From positions 33,227,553 to 33,291,552 of the forward strand of contig NC_049980.1 of assembly GCF_000003815.2 (NCBI RefSeq): DNA of 64,000 nt, written 5' to 3'. This DNA is from Branchiostoma floridae. Its lineage: Eukaryota; Chordata; Leptocardii; Amphioxiformes; Branchiostomatidae. The notes beneath the pieces are model-generated. The model had not been told where the DNA came from, made no database searches, and saw only the letters and a list, made by a program, of their open reading frames with translations. The translations under genes and the position numbers were made by a program. The number at the start of each line of letters is the position of its first letter. Position 1 is the first letter of the stretch. Positions 1 through 10,404 of the stretch are shown piece after piece.

Positions 1-68
1 TGGGGCTATATTGAATCAACAACAACCTTGTACTACTACACAGCGATTCCAACACACCTCACGCAGAC

Positions 69-395
69 ATGGCCCAAGTCTTCACGGTCGCACAGTTCGT
101 GGCGGGTATCGTGGGCACGTTTGTCGGCACCCTGCTGCTAGTCGGACTCGCGTTCGCGCTGGTGTACTACGTGCGGAGACGGAGGGACCGCAGGAAGGCC
201 ATGGAAAACAACATGCAGGTGACCATAGAGAACGCGCACGTGGAGAACCCCATCACCCTGAACAGTGTGTCTGACGGGTACACCATAGAGAACCCACATG
301 CGGGGAGGAGGCAAAGAACTGACAACCGCAGCCGATCCTCCTCTCTTCCCAACGGATCTCATGGCGCAAACAGAAACATTGCGACAATATCGTGA
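69..395 (+). CDS. Small single-pass membrane protein, possibly a C-terminal exon
   Basis: The reading frame encodes 108 residues. A hydrophobic segment at about residues 7-32 is followed at once by a basic stop-transfer stretch (RRRRDRRK), then a polar tail with a repeated TIEN motif (TIENAHVENP and TIENPHAG) and a serine/arginine-rich end. This predicts a type I or III single-pass protein with a cytoplasmic tail of about 70 residues. A stop lies in frame at 12-14, so the first ATG at 69 is the natural start if this exon is initial; alternatively the TACACAG at about 35-41 could be a splice acceptor and this the last exon of a larger receptor whose ectodomain lies left of the window. I do not recognise the family. 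The stop is followed after only 15 bases by a transposon-like insertion. Confidence 0.55.
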   Translation: MAQVFTVAQFVAGIVGTFVGTLLLVGLAFALVYYVRRRRDRRKAMENNMQVTIENAHVENPITLNSVSDGYTIENPHAGRRQRTDNRSRSSSLPNGSHGANRNIATIS

Positions 396-401
396 TGATG
401 T

Positions 402-1354
402 CTTTACAGGGGGAACGGGTTTTCTGCGCGTGGAGAATTTGCGCGTGCGCGTGAAAAATTTGCGCGTGAAAAAATAAAGTTCCTGAAATATGTCAGAAAA
501 TGTGCAGCAAGGAATTCTAAGGCAGAAAAATTTGATCCTATGATATAATTTCCCATATGTAACCAGAATTTTTGGTTTGAAAAAATCCTGATTTTTAGAT
601 CCCTTGGGAATAGATTCATTTGCATATTTTGAACAATCCAAAATCCCATTAATATCACAGAAATACATGGAAAAATTACTTGTACGTGTGTGTATGAGGT
701 TTTATATTGTAAAATGTTACAATTTGAGGGGAACGGGTTTTCTGCGCGTGGAGAATTTGCGCGTACGCGTGAAAAATGTGCGCGTGAAAAATAAAGTTCC
801 TGAAAAATTTGCCGCAAGGAATTCTATGGCAGAAAAATTTGAACTTATTATATAATTTCCCATCTGTTACCTGAATTTTTGGTTTGAAAAAAACCTTGAT
901 TTTTAGATCCCTTGGGAATAGGTTAATTTGCATATTTTGAACATTTCAAAATCACGTAAATTTGACAGAAATGAATGGAAAAATTACTCATATGATATTT
1001 TATATTGTAAAATGTAACAATTTGAGGCTTTTCTCCATTCTAGAAGCTTTATTTCATCTTTTTTGAAGCAGGTTGTTTCACGCGCAAATTTCAAACTTTT
1101 TTGCGCGTGAAAAGTTAGCATTTAAAAATCACTTGAAAATCACTCAGGTCGAGATTTTGTACTCTAGAATGCAACAATATGATGATTAATTCCATTTTGT
1201 GCCATCTTGTTTGAGCTTTTAAGTATAAAACTGCAAAAACTTTTTGAATCCCTTGGGAATCAGCCAATTTGCATATTGTCACGCGCAGATTTTTCACGCA
1301 CAACTTTTTCACGCGCAACTTTTTCACGCGCACAAAACCCCATCCCTTTACAGG
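402..1354. mobile_element. Non-autonomous DNA element with 9-10 bp target duplication
   Basis: Direct repeat CTTTACAGG lies at 402-410 and 1346-1354. Between them the ends are inverted repeats: the left end begins GGGAACGGGTTTT and then TGCGCGTG motifs, and the reverse complement of the right end begins GGATGGGGTTTTG and then TGCGCGTG. The inside holds two tandem copies of a ~310-bp unit (about 411-727 and 728-1023), each starting with the same terminal motif. No coding capacity is seen. The duplication length fits hAT (8 bp) or Mutator-like (9 bp) transposition. Confidence 0.7.
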
Positions 1355-1357
1355 GAG

Positions 1358-4300
1358 GGAGTTTGTTACTTTAAGTCTGCTGCTAGGTCTTTTACTGTAA
1401 ATTTGTTTACTTTTGTAAAGGTTTTGTTTCGTGCTAATATAGATTCTGAAGCTTCTTTGCTGTTTAAACTTGCAGTTGAAACAATTAGTAGTAGTAAGTA
1501 CTACCAGTACTGCATTGAAAATAGCGGAGTTTGGTCAGTGAAAAACCAAAACCACAGCAAAAGTTTGAAGATTTACAGTACAGTACACTCAAAACTTTTA
1601 TGATCTACAACACACGAAGGCTGTTCGACAACTCCACCACCTGAATGCAAGATGGCTACATTTCTGTGTACCGCTGCCTTCAAACATCGCACGGGTCACG
1701 TCTCCCAGTCTTGTGACGGGTCCTTGCAAAACGTGGCGCATGGTCGACCTCTCATGTGTGCTGAGTAAACTATGTCAACAACAGAACACTCCCCCTTTTG
1801 TGAGCCAGACAACTTGATAAAGGACTACACCGATCAGGACAACTGTGACAGCTGTAACATGGATCATCACATACCTACAGAAGCCTCTCCAGCTCCACAC
1901 CGGTGGTGGTATTTCCTAAAGGGGGGGTTTTCAGGACGATATCACATCCATAAAGACAGCCCTTGTTCGGACAATTGCCGTACCTACAGCAGTGATCGGA
2001 CGGGATGCCTGTCTGCTCCCATGGTAAAGTAAGGCTCACAGTGTAAGTCTTGTGTACATCATGTGAATGGTATAGTTTACAAGTTCTTTCCCATGACCAA
2101 TTGTGTTACCTACTGTGTACAGCATGTGTATGAATAGTACACCGTTTATAGTTGTCAATCCCATTTGTAACCACACACATGGTGGAAAGCAGGGAAAGGA
2201 ATGGAAACATCGGGACAAATATGGGAATGTTCTTCACATCAAACCTTGAACTGCATCTGGACAATCAAATAAATAAAACATATGCCGGCCACTGGAAACA
2301 TAAATACAGTCAAACCTGTGCAAGAAGACCACTCAGGGAACTGATAATATCTGGTCTATGTGGACAGGTGGTCACTTAATACTAATAATAGACAGTACTC
2401 TTAATGCTTGAGTCAATTGGAAAAATTATCGAAGTAAGGAACCACAAAAAACAAGCAATAATTCGGAATAATGTAGAGAGGTGGTCACTTGTACAGGTTT
2501 GATTGTACTTCTTGATCTTCAAGTTCTATTCAATCTGCATTTTCCTTCCTTCTAACATTAGACCAAAACAAGCAGGGCTAAGCTTTTACAGAATTGTACT
2601 GGAAGTCCAGAATATCCGGAATATCCCTAAAGACGGTGGGAAGAGCCAGGCCATGTACAGTTTACTGCCAAGTCAGCCTGCAAAAAGGACAGTCTGTAAA
2701 GCTGCTTGTTGAGTAAACACTTGTCTTCCTGTTACAGCTGGGTTTGTGTACAAGACTGGGCTGTAAAAAGTTTTACTGTACTGTCAAGAAGTTTATGAAC
2801 TGTGTCTTCGATTTTGTTACCATTTCCCCACAGAAACTTGTTTTTGTAAATATTCCAGGTGATTTCAGAGGGAGAATAATTGTAAAGGGTTTATATGTAA
2901 ATGTACTCAAATAAAGCTAGAAGCTGGCTTCGAGTTTTGTAGACATTCAGCTGATACAGCCGAAAACGTTCAATTTTTGTTACACTCCAATATAAAGTCT
3001 CTTCTCTACATGGTCCCAAAACTTGCTCCTCATAAGGCTTTATGTAGTCAGTTTCTGATGCTATAATTATGGGGTCTGGGATGTGTTAGTTTCCACAACT
3101 TGGTATGCTCCAACCATGAATTATTAGCCTATAAATTATAAGCACACATGTGAGTTACAATCAGAAAGCTGTGATTCAATACACCTTGCCAAGGATGATC
3201 TTTGTAAAAAATGGTTCTTTTCTATAGTTGCAGGTGTCCAGGAAAATGTACCGTTATTGTTATTATTATGTTATTATTATCTCTTAATAAATCTCGGGGA
3301 AAGGTGGTCTTGACTTCTATTTCATTTATTCCAGTTTTGTTAACTTTGAGAACAGTACTATAACGTAATATATATATAGAGAGAACAATCTAGTTATGTA
3401 CCAAGACTGGAATTGGAAAAGGCATTTTTGCCCAACACAGATGTTGATAATTTGCCTATCAGGACTAATTAGCTACTTAACGAACTGAGCAAACGAGTGA
3501 AAGGCACTTACTGCATAGGTGTGGGGGCACGAAATAAATATTGACAGCACTGCCCACATCTTTAGCTGCAGCTGTCCTCAACCAAAACAGATTAGTTCCA
3601 AATAATTACATCATTCGGTCGACCAGGTTTTCTTCTAATTTCTGCCTCAAAGAATTTTGTCACATTTCAGTTCTGTGTATCATGGGACAGAGTGCCTTTC
3701 ATTTATTCTCCAAGCAGAGGTTTCAGTAAGGGGGATACTAGTGGACAGGATTTCTTACTGATGCCTCCCTTAGATGCCTCTCTTCACATTGGTAACAAAT
3801 CCCCCAAAACAAAAACCTCTGCTTTGAGAATGTATTTTATCATTCTCCAATCAGATGTTGCAGTGGGGCTTGTTTCGAGCAAACTTGGTGGTATTATGCA
3901 CGTTTTGAGTTTTTTTTAGGATTTAGATATATGTAGAAAAACAGTGCCAAATATGTTAAAATCAAGCCAGACTGCAACACCTACTTGGAGATATACCTTA
4001 TGAATGTTAAGGTTTTGTGTTGTTGTTGTTGGTCGGCAGTTGTCCCTACCAGGCTCTGTGGGTAGTTGCAATACGAGAAATTGGCCACATAGGCTGAATA
4101 ATTTGCCTGAGTATTTATAAGCCGGACAGAGGGTTACAATTTGCTACCAACTGTTTGTGGCTTAATACAATTTAAAGTCAACAATATAAGAAAAAAGCAC
4201 TTTTCTGTAATCAACTTGAAAGAGGAATAATTCACTGATGATCACAGATTTTTCATTGCTTTACTTGAAAGTAAAAATTTTGTTTTTGTTGATTTTTCTC

Positions 4301-4950
4301 TATCTACAAGAGTGATGGGCAGCTCTCAGGGAGACAGGAATAAATGCTGTTATTTGTGATGGTGACCTAGATGCCAGGCCTGAGATATGTTCCAGAGTCC
4401 ACATAACTCATTGTCTGTCCCAAATCTAGGCTACATGTCATGCCTGCTTGGGAAAATTCAGACAAACCTGCCCAAGATGACCACCAGGGGACCTATAAAG
4501 AAATTCAGGTCTATGTGGACAGGTGGTCACTATAGACAGGATTCTTAATGCTTGTGTCAATGGGAAACATTTTCCAAGGTACATTTGTACCACCAAAAAG
4601 TGGTCATATTGGCCAGGTGGTCCTTGTGTAGAGGTGGTCATTTGAGTCAATAGAAGGCAATGACGGCCAGCACTGCAATGCCGGGACAACGATGGTGTTG
4701 ATGAGTTAAGGTCACAAGTAACTGACTGTACCAATCACAGGTGATGGTGTTAAAATCCAATGTTTTGCACCTACCTGTGTGTCTCAATTGAACCATGTTT
4801 AGTTTATACAATGTAACTCAATTCCATGGCACTGTTTGTACAATTGAGTCATCGCCATCTCTATACTGTAAAATTATTCACTGTTGCAGTGGTCTGCATG
4901 ATTTTGTGGTCAGAGGGAAAAGAAGGTTTACATACTACTAGCAAATTTGC
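1358..4950. other. Non-coding stretch with scattered repeats
   Basis: No gene is recognised. AATAAA-type signals near 2268 and 2911 could end the transcript of the membrane-protein gene. It holds one mariner-like MITE (2305-2507) and a decayed relative (about 4460-4650). Open frames of 60-98 codons here show no recognisable family. Confidence 0.5.
2305..2507. mobile_element. Mariner-like MITE with TA flanks
   Basis: The termini TACAGTCAAACCTGTGC (left) and the reverse complement of the right end, TACAATCAAACCTGTAC, match over 15 of 17 bases and include the TA that Tc1/mariner elements duplicate. The inside carries a GGACAGGTGGTCACTT motif. Related, more decayed copies are seen near 4460-4650, 51740-51935 and 55735-55935. 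Confidence 0.65.
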
Positions 4951-5304
4951 GGTTGAAACAGGGGTCTAGCCAGCGTCCGTTTTTCCGTCAATTGACGGAA
5001 ATTTGCTGCGTCTGACGGAAAAATTTTAAAACCAATCCGTCAACCTTGACGGACAAAAATCCTTGGTGGAAGCTACAGGCGGCTTGGGGACGCCGTCCGC
5101 TGCCGTAAAAGCCACACACTTTGTTTTGCTATTGTTATGATTGTTGACAATGTGTGTCGGCGCCCTTTCGCATACGATAATCTCATTAAAACCCGTTTTT
5201 CAAGGTCTCAGTTCAGTCCTTCTAATCAATTTTCGCGGTTTTCGCGACGATTGTAATTGGCTGACGGAAAAAAATTTCGAGCTGGCTAAAGCCCTGGGTT
5301 GAAA
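4951..5304. mobile_element. hAT-type MITE, copy 1 (338 bp)
   Basis: Element 4959-5296 is flanked by perfect 8-bp duplications GGTTGAAA (4951-4958 and 5297-5304). The ends are inverted: CAGGGGTCTAGCCAGC and, reversed, CAGGGCTTTAGCCAGC. The inside holds several CCGTCAATTGACGG palindromes. The 8-bp duplication and CAGGG terminus are hallmarks of hAT transposons. No coding capacity. Confidence 0.85.
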
Positions 5305-6430
5305 CCATTCTGTAGTACAGTAGTATTACATTTGAAACACATCTTTGTGGTTTCATGAATTTGCAATCATTATGGAAAGGCCGCAACCAAAATAAAACCA
5401 CCGCAAAAGTTTCACAATTTACAGCATGCCACCTTGAGTAAGGAAAAACACAGCTACACCTGAGCGATGCTGGAAACCCTGCTGAGGCCAGCCGAGACAG
5501 TCATGCAGAAAACATGTGATTACATCTATGGTGAGGACAAAACATGCCACTGAAATACTGTAAGTCTGCAAACATCTGAAGCAATTATATTTTTAACATT
5601 TTTCTCTGCCTATCCACCGTGAAATTATGAAACTGCGAATATCTGTTATTTGTTCACGCTTAGCCTAGAGAACTGTTTTGACCATGCAAACAGAAAACAC
5701 ACTAAAAACCTCCTAAACTTTTGTCCGCCTAAACAGGTTGAACAACTAATTGAAGTAGACAGGATGACATCCAGACTTAGATCTGCATGATAGCGAACTC
5801 TTGTAATCCTGAAAATTACAGACAAGACCTTTCCTCCCTACCATGGCAGACCTCACTCAGCAGAGTTTGAAAGCCTCTCTGGAAAGATCAAAGCACAGGA
5901 AATGTTGTCCCACTTAATTAACTATAATTAAAGATAAAGAAGGATTTGAGTATGTCAAAGGATTGGTGTTGGAGATAATGATTACAACTTTGGGCCTTTG
6001 GAATAAAGACTTGTTAGAACCATTCTGACAGCCTTCTAAAGTAAATACCTCTACAAACTAAGGAATTTCACAAAGATGTAATTGTTTTATTCATGAAGTC
6101 ACATCAAGTGTGAATACACCAGATATATCATTTTCCCATGACTGATGACATTAAAAAATCCATGAGACAATAAGAACTTGTAGAGGGATTAATATATGTA
6201 TAATGGCTTGCCTTCAAGTTCCATACTGATTGTTACAAATATCTAACATCTCTACAATGAATTTCACAACGATTTGATTGTTTTATTATTGAAGCCACAT
6301 CACTTGTATTAGTAGGATTACAAATGTCTGGATATACCTAGTATATTATTTCACCAGATGACATAAAAAAATCCATAAGCAATGAGCACTCATAGACTGA
6401 GTGCTTTTTACCACACACAATGGCTTAACT
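5305..6430. other. Non-coding stretch, AT-rich
   Basis: No gene is recognised. Two diverged direct copies of a ~110-bp segment lie at about 6075-6180 and 6262-6390; both contain a TGTTTTATT...GAAG.CACATCA motif and end near AAAAAATCCAT. Confidence 0.4.
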
Positions 6431-6434
6431 AGCT

Positions 6435-6572
6435 GATCGCTGGTCAAGTAGTAGAAATTTGACAAATAAATTAGTACGCTAGGGAAGTCAGCCAGCCATA
6501 GGAGTCAGTATGCTCCCTAGCGTGCTATTGACTCTATCATTACTGTCCAATTTCTACCACTTGACCAGCGAT
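6435..6572. mobile_element. Short inverted-repeat element (138 bp)
   Basis: The left end GATCGCTGGTCAAGTAGTAG is repeated in reverse at the right end with one mismatch. The short length and absence of an open frame fit a MITE. Target duplication was not resolved. Confidence 0.55.
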
Positions 6573-7367
6573 CCACGGAGTCTGGTAGAGGCTGTGGCTT
6601 CCCATCCATATTGCAGAAATATTAATACAAGGGTCATGTGGTCACGTATTTTCATCAAGGCAAAATGAATCCCAGCATTTAAAGTTTATGACTAGGGATC
6701 CTGTGACAGTTTATGGTAAATCTTGAATTCCAAAGGACGAATTATGACCCACATTTAAAATGATATCTGTCCACCTGTAACCCAGTCATGTGTAATTTCA
6801 GTCATGTGTAAAAGGGCTATCTAAGGTCTGGGCTGAATAATAACCTGACCTCTAACCTAATAGATAAGGCCTCATCTGGATAAGGTTTCTACTGTAACAA
6901 CCTGACAGCAGTGGGTTGGCTCTCAGACAAACACTGTCAGGCACCCATCATTTCTTACCTTGGGTTTACGGAAAAGGCTGGGCTGTCTACCTGGGCTGTC
7001 TACCTGGGCTGTCTACCTGGGCTGGCTATCACGTCAGGCTACTTGGACCTACGAAAGCCCATTGCGACAAAAGCTGTTTTAGCAGTAGTGGTTGTTTGTG
7101 CTCAGCGAAGAAGCTGTGTCCAAAGGATGATTGTGTTATTATGTGAATGAGCTGTGTGAAGTGGCTATGTGTGAAGGAGCTGTGTATGTTACATAACCCA
7201 GAGGTTCTGGGTTTGAATCAGTTGATATGCCACCGATCTTGTACCCTTGGGAAGGGCTATTAACACGACTTATCGGGCTGATTGGATTAGTCTTAAGACT
7301 GGTGGCTAGTTGGTCAAAGGCGTCCAGGAGCCGTTCTATAGTGGCTGTCAGGGTCCAGGCTTCTACG

Positions 7368-7650
7368 CAATACATTTACCCTGGGAAACCAGCTCGAGAA
7401 TCTTCGCAAATAAGAGTTACCGATCCCCTGCCTAATGCGCACCCTCCCGCCTCTATGCACCCGCCCCACTACCAGCTGGCCCCACTTACGCCGGTCCCCA
7501 ACTATAACTCGCGATAGTTGAGGCCAGCTGGTTTGTGGGGGCCGGCGGGTGTTGGGCGGCATGTGTTCCGAGCGCGCGTGTGGTGGGGATCGGTAAACTA
7601 GGCCTTGCGTGCCTCGAATGAGTCTGCGTTTTCCCAGGGTACAATACATT
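7368..7650. mobile_element. MITE with 9-bp target duplication (265 bp)
   Basis: CAATACATT flanks the element at 7368-7376 and 7642-7650. The ends are perfect inverted repeats TACCCTGGGAAA. The GC-rich middle folds back around 7500 (AACTATAACTCGCGATAGTT). A 9-bp duplication is typical of Mutator-like elements. Confidence 0.75.
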
Positions 7651-7815
7651 AGGATTGAGAATTGAATTGTGAGGAGCTTAGAATAAGCGTTGCTAAAGTG
7701 CAAGGGTCTGGAACTGCTGCCATTCGGTGCTAACGTCGACCTCAATATGACAGCAATTACCCCAGGTGTGGCCATAGGACTTAAGGGTTTGAACCATTTA
7801 CACTGGGAACGAAGG

Positions 7816-8183
7816 ACCCCTAGCAGGGCTTTAGCCAGCTCGAATTTTTTTCCGTCAGCCAATTCCAAAACCGCGAAAATTAATTTTCCCTATGACACTA
7901 CAAAGTAGTAAATGTTGCCATTGAGACCTTGAAAAACCGGTTTTAATGAGATTATCGTATTCAAAAGAGCGCCGACACACATTGGCAACAATCATAGTAA
8001 TAGCAAAACAAACAGTGTGTGGCTTTCACCGCCGTGGACGGCGTCCCCAAGCCGCCCGTGGCTTCCACCAAGGATTTTTGTCCTTCAAGGTTGACGGATT
8101 GGTTTTAAAATTTTTCCGTCGGACGCATCAAATTTCCGTCAATTGACGGAAAAACGGACGCTGGCTAGAGCCCTGACCCCTAG
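7816..8183. mobile_element. hAT-type MITE, copy 2 (352 bp)
   Basis: Element 7824-8175 is flanked by perfect duplications ACCCCTAG (7816-7823 and 8176-8183). It has the same CAGGGCTTTAGCCAGC and CAGGGCTCTAGCCAGC ends as copy 1 but lies in the opposite orientation. Confidence 0.85.
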
Positions 8184-8184
8184 T

Positions 8185-8395
8185 CTTTTTTCCGTAAGTG
8201 TGGTGGGTTCTTTGACCTATCTGAGGGAGAAGGTACTATTTTCTCTACCCTAGTGAAGGGAGGAAAGTCGTGTTTGGAGCCCTTCCCAAGCGCACAAGAT
8301 CGGTGGCATATCAACTGATTCAAACCCAGAACCTCTGGGTTATGTAACATACACAGCTCCTTCACACACAGCCACTTCACACAGCTCATTCACAT
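8185..8395 (-). repeat. tRNA-derived SINE
   Basis: Read on the minus strand it carries a box-B-like GGTTTGAATC, a CTTGGGAAGGG motif and the tail AAAGAACCCACCACACTTA seen in other copies of this SINE. Its head is shared with the right arm of the foldback at 8278-8561. Confidence 0.6.
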
Positions 8396-9191
8396 AATAA
8401 CACAATCATCCTTTGGACACAGCTTCTTCGCTGAGCACAAACAACCACTACTGCTAAAACAGCTTTTGTCGCAATGGGCTTTCGTAGGTCCAAGTAGCCT
8501 GACGTGATAGCCAGCCCAGGTAGACAGCCCAGGTAGACAGCCCAGCCTTTTCCGTAAACCCTCTTACCTTTTAACATCTGTACATCATTCAGTTCACAGC
8601 ATTTTACTTGCTTGGTTCTCAGAAACAATGTTTGGCATAGTAAATACAGCAGACCGGGATTTAAACTTGAATATGCCTTCTGGAAACTGTATGTTACTTT
8701 TCTCTCATCCAGACACTTGAAGATATTACATTTCCACATTATTTTTCAAATCCAAGAAACAACACATCAAGATGGTATGGCCTTGATATCACCAGGGTTT
8801 TCTTCTTTTGAAAAGGGATAAAATGCCATCGGTTTCCACAATTAAGAACAAAAGTTTAAGAAGACTTGGTACAGTACCGGTATTTGATGTCCTACAAAAT
8901 TTTCCAAGAAAAACATCTTCCCATTCCCTTGTGAAAACCAAGAAATTAAATTGGTATGGCCTTAAGGAAGTACAACCAAGATCATAAAGTCAAAATGACA
9001 GCTTCTGCTCCGATATTGGCACTCAGGGATATGATTTTTTCATCACTGGACATGAATGATGAAGCTGCAGAATTGATTTTCACCATTCCAAGGACACAAA
9101 ACTCAGTTTCTGTCGGAGGAGTCAAGTGTTCATCAATCTGATGTTCACTACCCGATACATGTACCTCTCCAGGCGGCGCTAGTAATACTGG

Positions 9192-10404
9192 GTGCATATC
9201 AGGGCTTTAGCCAGCTCGAGATTTTTTTCCGTCAGCCAATTCCCATTGACGGAAAATTCCTGTCAAGAATCTTTTTTTTTCCGTCATCGCGTAAAAATTT
9301 CCGTCATTGACTGCAAAAATGTCTACCTCGTCCGATATAAATGTTGTCATTGGGAGAAAATATGACACCACGCTGACGTTTTGTAATAATGTGAACAGTA
9401 AAACATCGTTTCTTTGCGTTTTCCCCGCAAAAACACGGCGCTAAAATCAACTCGCGGGGTATGCAAATCTAACATTACATATTCTCAATACGCACTGTTG
9501 ATTGGTTGATCGTAACATCTGGAGGGGCGTCTCCTCAGATCCCGCGCTCTGATTGGTAAAGCTATGGATACCGACCCACAATGTACCGCGCGCACCAGCG
9601 TTCAAATATTTTATTTGTTTGAAAATGTTACATTTGTAAAGGCAGGAGAACGCTATATTTTTCTATTACACGACAATTTTCTAACTAAGAACACAATTAC
9701 TCAAAGACTCTTTTGAGAAAACATGCATTCATATACGGATTTATGGTGCATTTGGGGGAATTTTGGCGTTCAATTAACCCGGAAGTGTGCCAACAACAAC
9801 GTGGCGTGGGTATCTCATCTGTGTCGCTGCAAAATTAGCGTTTTCTCGTCAAAACAAAAACAAAATTCCCACTGAAGAGAACCGTGCATCATTTTAGATC
9901 CTAAAGATTATGTTTTTGATCAAACTATTTGTGGATAGCATGATGTGCCGGTTCTTTTAGCTGCGACTGGCACCTTGCGTTGTCGCAAGCGGCGCGGCTG
10001 GGCGAGCGAAAATAATTTGTACGGCCAGCCCCGGCACGCTAGCGTACAAGTTAGGTTTTGATGAGTGTCAAGATTCCAAACAAAGTTCGTAGAATGCACT
10101 GTTCTTGGAGTGAGACCTTGAAAAACGGGTTTTTAATGAGATTATCGTATGCGAAAGGGTGCCGACACACAATCGTCAACAATCATGACAATAGCAAAAC
10201 AAACAGTGTGTGGCTTTCCGACAATGGGCTGTCCGGGCGTCCCCAAGCCGTAGCTTCCCTCTTTTCAACTTGGCCTCCTTGCTTCAATCAACGATTTTTT
10301 TTCCGTCAAGGTTGACGGATTGTTTGAAATTTTTTTCCGTCACACGCAGCAAATTTCCGTCAATTGACGGAAAAACGGACGCTGGCTAAAGCCCTGGTGC
10401 ATAT
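9192..10404. mobile_element. hAT-type element, copy 3 (1,197 bp, long form)
   Basis: Element 9200-10396 is flanked by perfect duplications GTGCATAT (9192-9199 and 10397-10404) and has the same termini as copies 1 and 2. It keeps about 0.85 kb of internal sequence lacking in the short copies. I find no transposase frame in it. It is a plausible parent of the 0.34-0.35-kb forms by internal deletion. Confidence 0.85.

Larger units (their letters stand above)
6962..8561. repeat. Large foldback: 0.29-kb near-identical inverted arms
   Basis: Bases 6962-7258 and 8278-8561 are reverse complements over their whole length. The only clear length difference is one extra copy of a 13-bp GGGCTGTCTACCT unit in the left arm (297 versus 284 bp). 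Each arm includes part of a tRNA-type SINE (box-B-like GGTTTGAATC). The 1.0-kb spacer holds two further insertions (7368-7650 and 7816-8183). Confidence 0.8.

Noticed and set aside
3541-4734. Several 60-100-codon frames
   Set aside because: No conserved motif, no splice context, and partly within MITE-like sequence.
7314-7868. A 184-codon minus open frame
   Set aside because: It crosses two separate transposon insertions and a foldback spacer, so it cannot be an old gene.
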